Positions 6,846 to 14,632 of a stretch of DNA of 22,556 nt are shown here, one piece after another. The position numbers and the translations under genes are program-made. Every line of letters starts with the position of its first letter. The stretch's first letter is position 1. The DNA comes from an uncultured Clostridia bacterium. Lineage in GTDB: Bacteria; Bacillota; Clostridia; TANB77; CAG-508. The stretch is taken from assembly GCA_944386375.1 (NCBI GenBank), contig CALXAW010000010.1, positions 1 through 22,556 of the forward strand. Direction: 5' to 3'. The notes under the pieces are model-generated. The model did not search any database and was not told the origin of the DNA. It worked only from the letters and a program-made list of their open reading frames with translations.

Positions 6846-9173
6846 CTAATTATTTTCTTCTTGTATTATGTATTCATGTACATTTATTGTTTTTACTATT
6901 GGTGTTGCAAACTCGTCTTCTTCTATGTTTGTAACTACCTTAAAAGTTTTTTTGTCTTCTGATTTTAATTGTACTTTTGATACATCAAATAATATTTTTG
7001 TACTTAAATCCATTCCAATTGGTAATGTTTTGTTTTGATTGTCATAAAAAATTATATTTGTATATGCTATTGCATTTGTATTTCTGGTTAGTTTTATTTT
7101 ATATAAGTTTATTTTTGTTCCTTCTTGTTTTATTGCATTTTTTACTTCTTGTTCTGGGTTTAAGTTAAATATATTTAATTTATTTTCATTTAATTTTTCG
7201 TCATTTGTTGCCATATATATTGGAAAGTCTTCTGTTATTTTAACTTTTTCCATTGCTGTTTTTATGTGTTCTAGGATTTTTTCTAATGCTAGTTTATATC
7301 CTAGTTGCTTAGTATTTTTGGTTATGTCTAATATTTTAAATTTGTCTTTTTTTACTTCTCTATGTTTTTTATTTGCTAATAGTTTTACTTTTGTGCTATC
7401 TTCTGCTCTTCCTCCAAATATGTCAAATTCTTCTTTTTCTAATAATATTTTTTCTTCTTTTATTTCTTTTTTTATGTTTTTTAGTGCTGTCTCCATATCT
7501 TTTGGAAGAACTTCGTTTGTTTTTACTTTATTTAAAATATCTAATACATTTGTAGTTGTAATAAATAAACTGTCTATTTCTTCTTTAGAAAGTACTTTTC
7601 TTTGTTGTTTGTCTAGTGCTTTTCCTAATTCTTCTATATCTTCTTTATAGTCAAATGTTTTAGACATTTTTTTTCGTACATTTATTTCTTCTGCTTCTCC
7701 TTCTGCTAGTGCAGAAACTTCGTCTTTATTTGTGTATTTCCAAAATTCAAAAATACTTTTTTTATGGCTGTCTATTTCTTCTATGTATGATGTAGCATTT
7801 TCAATCTTTTTTATCATATTTTTGTTTTTTAGTTTTAATGCATTTATATCCATAAGCAAATTTTTCATTTCTGTTTCTTTTAAATAATAGCTGTTTGCAT
7901 TTTCTATTAGCTCTTCTATGGTATAATGTTCTTTTGGCGTTTTGGGCCTTTTTTCTGTTTCTACATTTTCTGGTGTTTTTATTTGTTCTTCTACTTTTTC
8001 TATATCTGCTTTTATTTCTTTTATTTTTTCTCTTATGTCTTTTCCTTTTGATTTTTTACTATATTTAAAGTAATATTTTACTTTTCCGAAAAATGTTTTT
8101 TTACATTCTAAAAATGTTGATATTTGTTTTTCTTTTAATACATATTCTGTTTCTAGTTCTGTTGCTAAGTTTTGAAAATTTTCTAGTTTTTCTTTTAATA
8201 TTTTTGTGTCTATATCTGCCTTGTTATGTAGATTTTCTATTTCTAAAAATTCTTCTTTTAAAAAGTATGTTAAGTTTTCGTAATCTATTTTTTTATTTTC
8301 GTAGTAAAACTCTAGGCTACCTAGTTTATCAACATTTGTTTGAAATTTATAATAATGTGGCACTTCTGTTTGTAAAATGAATAATGCTTTAACTAATTTG
8401 TAAAATTTATTTGCTTCTGTTATGTCTGAAAGTTGAATTTTATATGATGTTTTTATATTTTCATATACTTCTGTTTCGCCAACTATATATATACTTACAT
8501 TGTCTTTTTTATCATATACTTCATATATCATTGGCCAGTCTTTTGTAAATAACCATAAATAATTTTCTAGGTCTTCTATTTCTGATTTTTTTAGTATTTT
8601 TTCTGAATAGTCTGTATGACTAATTGGCACAAATATTTTACTTGATTTCTTTTTATCTAGTTGCTTTTTTAGTATATAAAAAAATGTAGAATAGTCTGAG
8701 TCTTCTGTTGGTACTAGCATAAAATATTTATCTGTATTTTCAGAATAATATATTTGCCACAAGTAATTTCCATGAAATTTAACTTTAAATGGTATTTTTT
8801 TATTTAATTTTTTTTGCTCTTCTTCTACTTCTTCTATTTCTTCTATTTTTACCTTTTTTAGCATACTTAAAAATGTTGTATATCTTAATATGTTTTCTTC
8901 ACTTTCAGAGTCTAAATACATATATACTGGTCTTGCTTTTGAATATTTTTCTTCTAGTTTATCAAGTCTATTTGTTGGAGATAATAAAAGTTCTATATCT
9001 TTTATATTAATATATCTGTATTGTTTATGTCTGTTTTCTTCATATGCTTTTAAAGGTCTAAATTCTAATTGTTCATATGCTTTTATTGTTTCTGGTATAT
9101 TATTTAAATCTAGACCTATATATTCTAATTTTTCTAACATCTCATCTTTTTTTTCTATTGTTTTCTTTGGCAC
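6846..9173 (-). CDS. 775-residue coiled-coil protein of unknown function, between metG and ileS
   Basis: Start GTG at 9173, preceded by GAGGGGAG at good spacing. An ATG overlapping it (9175-9173) is in another frame. I recognise no domain. The N-terminal 290 residues look globular (KFHGNYLWQIYYSENTDKYF, LFTKDWPMIYEVYDK). About 300-480 is highly charged, lysine/glutamate-rich and probably coiled coil, with a short basic patch near 365 (KYYFKYSKKSKGKD). The C-terminal 120 residues look like a beta-rich domain (INLYKIKLTRNTNAIAYTNI, LPIGMDLSTKILF). There is no signal peptide or membrane span, so it is presumably cytoplasmic. It lies 21 nt after metG and 11 nt before ileS, so it is co-transcribed with two tRNA synthetases. 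That is the only hint of function. Confidence 0.8.
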   Translation of the reverse strand: MPKKTIEKKDEMLEKLEYIGLDLNNIPETIKAYEQLEFRPLKAYEENRHKQYRYINIKDIELLLSPTNRLDKLEEKYSKARPVYMYLDSESEENILRYTTFLSMLKKVKIEEIEEVEEEQKKLNKKIPFKVKFHGNYLWQIYYSENTDKYFMLVPTEDSDYSTFFYILKKQLDKKKSSKIFVPISHTDYSEKILKKSEIEDLENYLWLFTKDWPMIYEVYDKKDNVSIYIVGETEVYENIKTSYKIQLSDITEANKFYKLVKALFILQTEVPHYYKFQTNVDKLGSLEFYYENKKIDYENLTYFLKEEFLEIENLHNKADIDTKILKEKLENFQNLATELETEYVLKEKQISTFLECKKTFFGKVKYYFKYSKKSKGKDIREKIKEIKADIEKVEEQIKTPENVETEKRPKTPKEHYTIEELIENANSYYLKETEMKNLLMDINALKLKNKNMIKKIENATSYIEEIDSHKKSIFEFWKYTNKDEVSALAEGEAEEINVRKKMSKTFDYKEDIEELGKALDKQQRKVLSKEEIDSLFITTTNVLDILNKVKTNEVLPKDMETALKNIKKEIKEEKILLEKEEFDIFGGRAEDSTKVKLLANKKHREVKKDKFKILDITKNTKQLGYKLALEKILEHIKTAMEKVKITEDFPIYMATNDEKLNENKLNIFNLNPEQEVKNAIKQEGTKINLYKIKLTRNTNAIAYTNIIFYDNQNKTLPIGMDLSTKILFDVSKVQLKSEDKKTFKVVTNIEEDEFATPIVKTINVHEYIIQEENN

Positions 9174-9194
9174 ATTTATTCTCTCCCCTCAAAA

Positions 9195-10772
9195 CTATTT
9201 GTGCATACAGTTTTTTATATAATTTATTTCTTCTTCTGCATCAAGTCGCATAAATAGCGGCTCTCCTTTTTTTATTACTTTTATATTATTTAGGTTTTCG
9301 TAATTTTTTAAGCTTTCCCATGTTTTTAGTTTTTCGTCTTCTATTCCTATTTGTCTTAAAATATTATCAGAAGTATCGCAAATAAATGGTTTTAATAAAA
9401 TTCCTATTCTTCTTAGGTTTTCTATTAAATGATATATACATGCTTCTAATTTTTCGGTATTTTCTTCTTTTGCCAATACCCATGGAGAGGTTTCGTCTAT
9501 ATATTTATTTGTTCTTGATATTAAGTTCCAAATTTCTTGCAAAGCATTTGCAATTTCAAAATTATCCATCTTTTCTTCTATTATTTTTGTTTGATTTATT
9601 GCAAATTCTTCTATTTGTTTGTCAACATCATTTCTTGTACCATTATATTTTGGTACAGTTCCATTAAAATATTTATTTACCATTGATACTGTTCTGTTAA
9701 GCAAGTTGCCTAAGTCATTACATAAGTCGAAATTATATCTTTCTACAAATGCTTCTGGTGTAAACATTCCGTCTTGCGTATATGGTACTTCTCTTAATAA
9801 GAAATATTTTGTTGCATCTAGCCCATATCTATCTATTAATTGTTCTGGATATACTACATTTCCTTTTGATTTTGACATTTTTCCATCTTTCATAACTATA
9901 AAGTTGTGTACATAAATTTGTTTTGGTAATGGTAAGTCTAATGCCATTAAAAATATAGGCCAATATATTAGATGGAATCTCGCTATGTCTTTTGCTATAA
10001 CATGCAAACCTGCTGGCCAGTATTTTTCAAAGTTTGTTGTGTCTTCAGACATATATCCTAATGCTGTTATATAGTTTGTTAGTGCATCTAACCATACATA
10101 TACAACATGTTTTGGATCTTTTTTTACTTTTACTCCCCAATCAAATGTTGTTCTACTTACACATAAGTCTTCTAGACCAGGTTTTATAAAGTTGTTTATC
10201 ATTTCTGTTTTTCTGTATTCTGGCTTAATAAAGTCTGGATGTTCTTCATAATATTTTAAAAGCCTATCTGTATATTTTTTCATATTGAAAAAATATGCTT
10301 CTTCTTTCATTGGTTTAACTTCTCTACCACAGTCTGGACATTTACCATCTACTAATTGGGTTTTTGTAAAATATGTTTCGCAAGGCATACAATAAAGTCC
10401 TTCATATTCGCCTTTATAAATATCTCCTTGTTCCATTAATTTATCAAATATTTTTTGTACCGCTTCTTCGTGTTTTTTGTCTGTTGTTCTCATAAAATAA
10501 TCATAATCTATTTTCATTTTTTTCCACAACTCTTGTGCTGCTTCTGCCATTTTGTCTACATATTTTTGTGGTTCCATCCCATTTTCTTTTGCTACGGTTT
10601 GTATTTTTTGCCCATGTTCGTCCACTCCTGTTAACATATATGTATCATACCCTTGTAATGTTTTATATCTTTTAATTGTGTCTACTAGTGTTGTAGTATA
10701 TGCTGTTCCAATATGGAATTTTCCACTTGGATAATATATTGGTGTTGTTATATAAAAGGGTTTTTTCTCCAT
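9195..10772 (-). CDS. metG: Methionyl-tRNA synthetase, short form
   Basis: 525 residues, start ATG 10772 with AAGGAGG upstream. It charges tRNA-Met, including initiator tRNA. Features: FHIG (residues 19-22, the HIGH motif) after ITTPIYYPSGK; LTGVDEHGQK; a single-knuckle zinc cluster (CMPC and CPDCG); and DGKMSKSKGNVVYP near 296-309. It ends right after the anticodon-binding helices and lacks the C-terminal tRNA-binding dimerisation domain (EMAP-like) of the roughly 650-residue forms. It is first gene of the unit with the coiled-coil protein and ileS. Its promoter (10814-10842) gives a leader of only about 35 nt, too short for a T-box or SAM riboswitch. Confidence 0.97.
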   Translation of the reverse strand: MEKKPFYITTPIYYPSGKFHIGTAYTTTLVDTIKRYKTLQGYDTYMLTGVDEHGQKIQTVAKENGMEPQKYVDKMAEAAQELWKKMKIDYDYFMRTTDKKHEEAVQKIFDKLMEQGDIYKGEYEGLYCMPCETYFTKTQLVDGKCPDCGREVKPMKEEAYFFNMKKYTDRLLKYYEEHPDFIKPEYRKTEMINNFIKPGLEDLCVSRTTFDWGVKVKKDPKHVVYVWLDALTNYITALGYMSEDTTNFEKYWPAGLHVIAKDIARFHLIYWPIFLMALDLPLPKQIYVHNFIVMKDGKMSKSKGNVVYPEQLIDRYGLDATKYFLLREVPYTQDGMFTPEAFVERYNFDLCNDLGNLLNRTVSMVNKYFNGTVPKYNGTRNDVDKQIEEFAINQTKIIEEKMDNFEIANALQEIWNLISRTNKYIDETSPWVLAKEENTEKLEACIYHLIENLRRIGILLKPFICDTSDNILRQIGIEDEKLKTWESLKNYENLNNIKVIKKGEPLFMRLDAEEEINYIKNCMHK

Positions 10773-10813
10773 TGTTTATTATTTCCTCCTTGTTATAATA
10801 ATTTTCTTTGTCT

Positions 10814-10842
10814 ATATTATCACAATTTCACATAATTGTAAA
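10814..10842 (-). promoter_or_regulatory. Promoter of the metG - coiled-coil - ileS unit
   Basis: On the minus strand: TTTACA (10842-10837), 17-bp spacer, TAATAT (10819-10814) with TGA before it (extended -10). The spacer region holds an inverted repeat, ACAATT and AATTGT 6 nt apart, that could be an operator; in AT-rich DNA this may be chance. Confidence 0.7.
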
Positions 10843-10857
10843 TCTTATTGTTGTAAA

Positions 10858-10890
10858 AAAGCACTATATTTCAAAAAAATATAGTGCTTT
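10858..10890 (-). terminator. Intrinsic terminator of the rnr-queA-tgt-WG unit, preceded by GTTGGAGC
   Basis: On the minus strand the 14-bp stem AAAGCACTATATTT / AAATATAGTGCTTT is followed by six T. It separates the upstream unit from the metG promoter 16 bp further on. The eight bases before it on the minus strand (10898-10891) are GTTGGAGC, the same as the start of the core of the three hairpin repeats. Confidence 0.85.
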
Positions 10891-10903
10891 GCTCCAACAT
10901 TTG

Positions 10904-12439
10904 CTATTGTTGTGGTTGTTGTTCTGGGTTTTCTTGCTCTTGACCATTATTTTGTTGCTCTGCATTTTCTGTATTAGCTTGACCTTCTTCATTTTCATTA
11001 TTTTGTGAATTTTCTTGTGCATTTTGTTGGTTATTTGTATCTGTTTCGTTTGTTTCTGTATTTGTATTAGTTGTGTTTTGGCTATTGTTTATGTTATTTT
11101 TATTGTTGTTTTTTCCATATCCCATTCTGTCTAAGTATTCTATTAAGTCAAGTGTTTCTGAATTGTATGTCATTTTATATGATGTTGTTCCTGAGCTTAC
11201 ATTTATATATACACTATCAAATGGGAAAAAGTTCCATACTTCTTCTCCTGTTGCATCAATTAATGTATATTTTTTTTCTTTTCCTACTACTATAACATTA
11301 TAATCTGGTACTACTACCAAACTATAACCATTTTGGTTGTTTGCAGCTACATAACCTACATTGTCATATTTACATTCTGTTTTTTGGTTTCCAGATGTAT
11401 CAAAAAATCCCCATAATTTGTTTTGTTTAACTGGTATTAGTGTATCTGCTAATATATATCCATTTTTTAAATCGTTTTGTTTAAATTGACTCGCATCTAT
11501 ACCTATTTGTTCGTAATCTAAGTTTATAATTGTATTTCCTTTAAAATCTATTACTCCATATCTACCATCTAATTCTACACGATATAGTTCTGCATCATAA
11601 TCCATTAAGTCTATACTATCGTACTGAATATCAACTTTTGTTTTTTTATCACTAGATATTATTCCCATTTTATCATTGTCTACTACTAAAAAGTCTGATG
11701 TGTGTTGAAGATAATTTATGTCTTGATATTTTACTTCTAATATCACCTCTCCTGTGCTTGCTTGTATGACTCCTACTCTGTCTTTTTCATTTGCTACAAC
11801 TAACATATCGTCTATTACTGCTTTTTGATTTGTAAAGTCTTCACTTATTTCGCTATAACCATAACCTGTAATTTGTGGTGTATAAAAACTTATTAAATAT
11901 GGCATTGTGTATATATTTATATCTTTGCTTTCTACATTATAATTAAATTGTACATTAAATGCTTTTTCTATACCATCCATTGTTGTGTATAATTCGTTAT
12001 TCATTGCAATTACTGGTTCGTCTATATAAAAATATTCGTAATCTGTATCTTCACTTGGCATTGTTTTGTATAATAAATTTGAGTTTAATGTAAACATTGC
12101 AACTTCGTCTTCGCATTCTACATAGCATTGGTTATTTTCTTCTGATTTTGTTGTATAATTTCCGTTATATGCTTCATATCCTAAAAATGAAGCTACTTGC
12201 TTTATTGGAATATATGGCTTTGATGTGTCTCCATCTCTAAAGTATAATATATTTTTTAAGTTTGGATTAACTGCACCATTTAAAGTAACTGTTAGTGATG
12301 ATTGCTTTAAATAAAAAATTACACCAATTAAAGCTGTTACTAAAACTAGTAATATTATGATTATTACTAAAATTATAGTAGCAGTTTTTTTGTTTCCATT
12401 TTTTTGGGTTGCTAGCATTTCTTCGTCAAATAATTCCAT
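10904..12439 (-). CDS. Membrane-anchored extracellular protein with WG repeats and a low-complexity tail
   Basis: 511 residues, start ATG 12439 with GAGGAGG upstream. Residues 1-19 are cytoplasmic and 20-44 form one hydrophobic helix (TIILVIIIILLVLVTALIGV), so the bulk should lie outside the membrane. About 50-165 resembles the stalk-like N-terminal domain of copper amine oxidase found in many Clostridia surface proteins (YIPIKQVASFLGYEA). About 210-420 carries WG-type repeats (GVIDFKGNTIINLDYEQIG, LWGFFDTSGNQKTECKYDNV). From about 440 the tail is almost only N, Q, T and E. It lies 14 nt after tgt and ends the unit. The link with tRNA modification is probably only positional. Architecture is fairly clear; ligand and function are unknown. 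Confidence 0.78.
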   Translation of the reverse strand: MELFDEEMLATQKNGNKKTATIILVIIIILLVLVTALIGVIFYLKQSSLTVTLNGAVNPNLKNILYFRDGDTSKPYIPIKQVASFLGYEAYNGNYTTKSEENNQCYVECEDEVAMFTLNSNLLYKTMPSEDTDYEYFYIDEPVIAMNNELYTTMDGIEKAFNVQFNYNVESKDINIYTMPYLISFYTPQITGYGYSEISEDFTNQKAVIDDMLVVANEKDRVGVIQASTGEVILEVKYQDINYLQHTSDFLVVDNDKMGIISSDKKTKVDIQYDSIDLMDYDAELYRVELDGRYGVIDFKGNTIINLDYEQIGIDASQFKQNDLKNGYILADTLIPVKQNKLWGFFDTSGNQKTECKYDNVGYVAANNQNGYSLVVVPDYNVIVVGKEKKYTLIDATGEEVWNFFPFDSVYINVSSGTTSYKMTYNSETLDLIEYLDRMGYGKNNNKNNINNSQNTTNTNTETNETDTNNQQNAQENSQNNENEEGQANTENAEQQNNGQEQENPEQQPQQ

Positions 12440-12453
12440 TATAAGTTCCTCCT

Positions 12454-13581
12454 CTATCTTTCGTAACCGTATTTTTTATAAAATTCGTTTTTAAAGCTTC
12501 CTAAATTGTCATTTTCTATTTCTATTTTAACTCTTTCCATTAAATTAGTCAAGAATCTTAGGTTATGTATTGAAAGTAATCGTATACCTAAAATTTCATT
12601 TGCTTTTACCAAATGCCTAATATATGCTCTTGTGTAATTTTTACAAGTATAACAATCACATTCTGGGTCTAGTGGTCCCCAATCTCTTTCATATGTTGCA
12701 TTTCGTATAACTACTTTTCCGTTCCATGTCATTGCTGTTCCATTTCTTGCAATTCTAGTTGGTAATACACAGTCACACATGTCTATTCCAGCAATTGCTG
12801 CTTCTATTAAGTAATCTGGTGTTCCTACTCCCATTAAATATCTTGGCTTGTCTTTTGGCATAAGTGGAGCTGTATATTTTAGTATTTCTATAAATTCTTC
12901 TTTTGGCTCTCCTACACTTATTCCACCTATTGCATATCCTGGTAGGTCTAGTTTTACTAAGTCTTCTAATGATTTTTTCCTTAAGTCTTTATAAAATCCA
13001 CCTTGTATTATACCAAATAGTCCTTGTTTTTCTTTTTTTGAGTGTGCATCTTTACATCTTTTTGCCCATCTTGTGGTTCTTTCCATAGATTTTTTTGTAT
13101 ATTCATATGTTGAAGGATATGGACAACATTCGTCAAATGCCATTATAATGTCTGCACCTAGTGCATTTTCTATTTCCATTACACTTTCTGGTGTAAATAG
13201 ATGTTTACTTCCATCTAGGTGTGACTTAAATTCTACACCTTCTTCTGTTATTTTTCTTAAGTCTCCTAAACTAAAGACTTGAAATCCTCCACTGTCTGTA
13301 AGTATTGCCCTATCCCAATTCATAAATTTATGAAGTCCACCTGCTTCTTCTACAATTTTATGCCCTGGTCGTAAATATAAATGATATGTGTTTGATAAAA
13401 TAATTTCTGCTTTTACTTCTTTTTTTAATTCTTCTGGTGTTAAAGATTTTACTGTTGCTTGTGTTCCTACTGGCATAAATACTGGTGTTTGTATATCTCC
13501 ATGTGGTGTGTGTATTATTCCTCTTCTTGCTCCTGTTTGTTTACATTGGTGTAACAATTCATATGTTATTGGTTGTTTCAT
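12454..13581 (-). CDS. tgt: tRNA-guanine transglycosylase (queuine tRNA-ribosyltransferase)
   Basis: 375 residues, the normal bacterial length; start ATG 13581 with GGAGG whose bases overlap the queA stop. The enzyme swaps guanine 34 for preQ1 in tRNAs with GUN anticodons. Visible: the substrate-binding aspartate at residue 96 (ILTDSGGFQVFSL), MAFDECCPYP, the recognition loop YAIGGISVGEP, the nucleophile aspartate near 268 in MCDCVLPTRIARNG, and zinc ligands CDCYTC near 306 with a following histidine (ATYERDWGPLDPECDCYTC region). It works just before QueA in the pathway, and the gene follows queA by 9 nt. Confidence 0.97.
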   Translation of the reverse strand: MKQPITYELLHQCKQTGARRGIIHTPHGDIQTPVFMPVGTQATVKSLTPEELKKEVKAEIILSNTYHLYLRPGHKIVEEAGGLHKFMNWDRAILTDSGGFQVFSLGDLRKITEEGVEFKSHLDGSKHLFTPESVMEIENALGADIIMAFDECCPYPSTYEYTKKSMERTTRWAKRCKDAHSKKEKQGLFGIIQGGFYKDLRKKSLEDLVKLDLPGYAIGGISVGEPKEEFIEILKYTAPLMPKDKPRYLMGVGTPDYLIEAAIAGIDMCDCVLPTRIARNGTAMTWNGKVVIRNATYERDWGPLDPECDCYTCKNYTRAYIRHLVKANEILGIRLLSIHNLRFLTNLMERVKIEIENDNLGSFKNEFYKKYGYER

Positions 13582-13590
13582 TATTTCCTC

Positions 13591-14616
13591 CTAATTTATA
13601 AACATTGCATCTCCAAAACTAAAGAATCTGTATTTTTCTTTTACTGCCTCATTATATGCTTTCATAATAAAGTCTTTTCCTGCTAAGGCTGATACTAGCA
13701 TTAGTAGTGTTGATTCTGGTAGATGAAAGTTTGTTATAAGCCCATCTATACATTTAAATTTATAGCCAGGATATATAAAAATTTGTGTATTGTCTTCTAC
13801 TGCTCTTACCATCCCTGTTATTTCATCTGCTACAGTTTCTAATACTCTACAAGAAGTTGTGCCAATTGCTATAATTCTTTTTTTGTTTTTCTTTGCTGAA
13901 TTTATTTTGTCTGCATCTTCTTGTTTTATATAAAAGTGTTCTGAGTGCATGTGGTGTTCTTCTACTTTTTCTACTTTTACTGGTCTAAATGTTCCTATTC
14001 CTACATGTAATGTTACATTTGCTATTTCTACTCCCTTTTTTTCTAATGCTTTAAATAATTCTGGTGTGAAGTGAAGTCCTGCTGTAGGTGCTGCAGCTGA
14101 GCCATTATATTTGGCATATACTGTTTGGTATCTATCTTTTTCTTTTAGTTCTTCGTGTATATATGGTGGTAATGGCATAAGCCCTATTTTATCTAGTATT
14201 TCGTTAAAAATGCCATTATATTCAAATTTTACTTTTCTTGTTCCACCTTCTAATACTTCTAAAATTTCTGCTTTTAAAATTCCGTCTCCAAATATAACTT
14301 TGGTACCTGGGTGCAATTTATTGCCAGGTCTTACTATGGTTTCCCAAATGTCTCCTTCTATTCTGTTTAGTAATAAAAATTCTACATTTGCTCCTGTTTC
14401 TTTTTTTCCATATAAACGTGCTGGAAGTACTTTTGTGTTATTTCTAACTAAACAGTCTCCTGGCTGCAAATAGTTTATTATGTCTTTAAATTGTTTGTGT
14501 TCTATTGTTTTTGTTTTTTTATTTAATACCATAAGTCTTGATTCGTCCCTATTTTTTATGGGTACTTGTGCTATTAGTTGTTGTGGTAGTTTGTAATTAA
14601 AGTCTTTTACATTCAC
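13591..14616 (-). CDS. queA: S-adenosylmethionine:tRNA ribosyltransferase-isomerase
   Basis: 341 residues, the usual length. The start is GTG at 14616: the nearby ATG runs straight into a stop (ATGTAA), and AAGGA plus GTGAG precede the GTG. It transfers and isomerises the ribosyl group of S-adenosylmethionine onto preQ1 in tRNA, giving epoxyqueuosine. Family stretches: FNYKLPQQLIAQVP, NRDESRLMVL, GDCLVRNNTKVLPARLYG, AAPTAGLHFTPELF, HVGIGTFRPV, GTTSCRVLE and TNFHLPESTLLMLVSALAG. It lies between rnr (16 nt upstream) and tgt (9 nt downstream). No preQ1 riboswitch fits in those gaps. Confidence 0.97.
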   Translation of the reverse strand: MNVKDFNYKLPQQLIAQVPIKNRDESRLMVLNKKTKTIEHKQFKDIINYLQPGDCLVRNNTKVLPARLYGKKETGANVEFLLLNRIEGDIWETIVRPGNKLHPGTKVIFGDGILKAEILEVLEGGTRKVKFEYNGIFNEILDKIGLMPLPPYIHEELKEKDRYQTVYAKYNGSAAAPTAGLHFTPELFKALEKKGVEIANVTLHVGIGTFRPVKVEKVEEHHMHSEHFYIKQEDADKINSAKKNKKRIIAIGTTSCRVLETVADEITGMVRAVEDNTQIFIYPGYKFKCIDGLITNFHLPESTLLMLVSALAGKDFIMKAYNEAVKEKYRFFSFGDAMFIN

Positions 14617-14632
14617 TTTTGCTCACATCCTT

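Noticed and set aside
3857..6962. Many plus-strand frames opposite ileS and other minus-strand genes, rich in Leu, Phe and Ser
   Set aside because: They are antisense shadows of A-rich coding strands; none has a ribosome binding site or a recognisable domain.
9173..9175. ATG overlapping the GTG start of the coiled-coil protein
   Set aside because: It is in another frame; the GTG has the better-spaced GAGGGGAG site and leads into the long frame.
10773..10857. T-box or SAM riboswitch before metG
   Set aside because: The mapped promoter elements leave only about 35 nt of leader, too short for either.
14617..14632. preQ1 riboswitch before queA/tgt
   Set aside because: Gaps of 16 and 9 nt cannot hold one, and no such fold is seen upstream of rnr.
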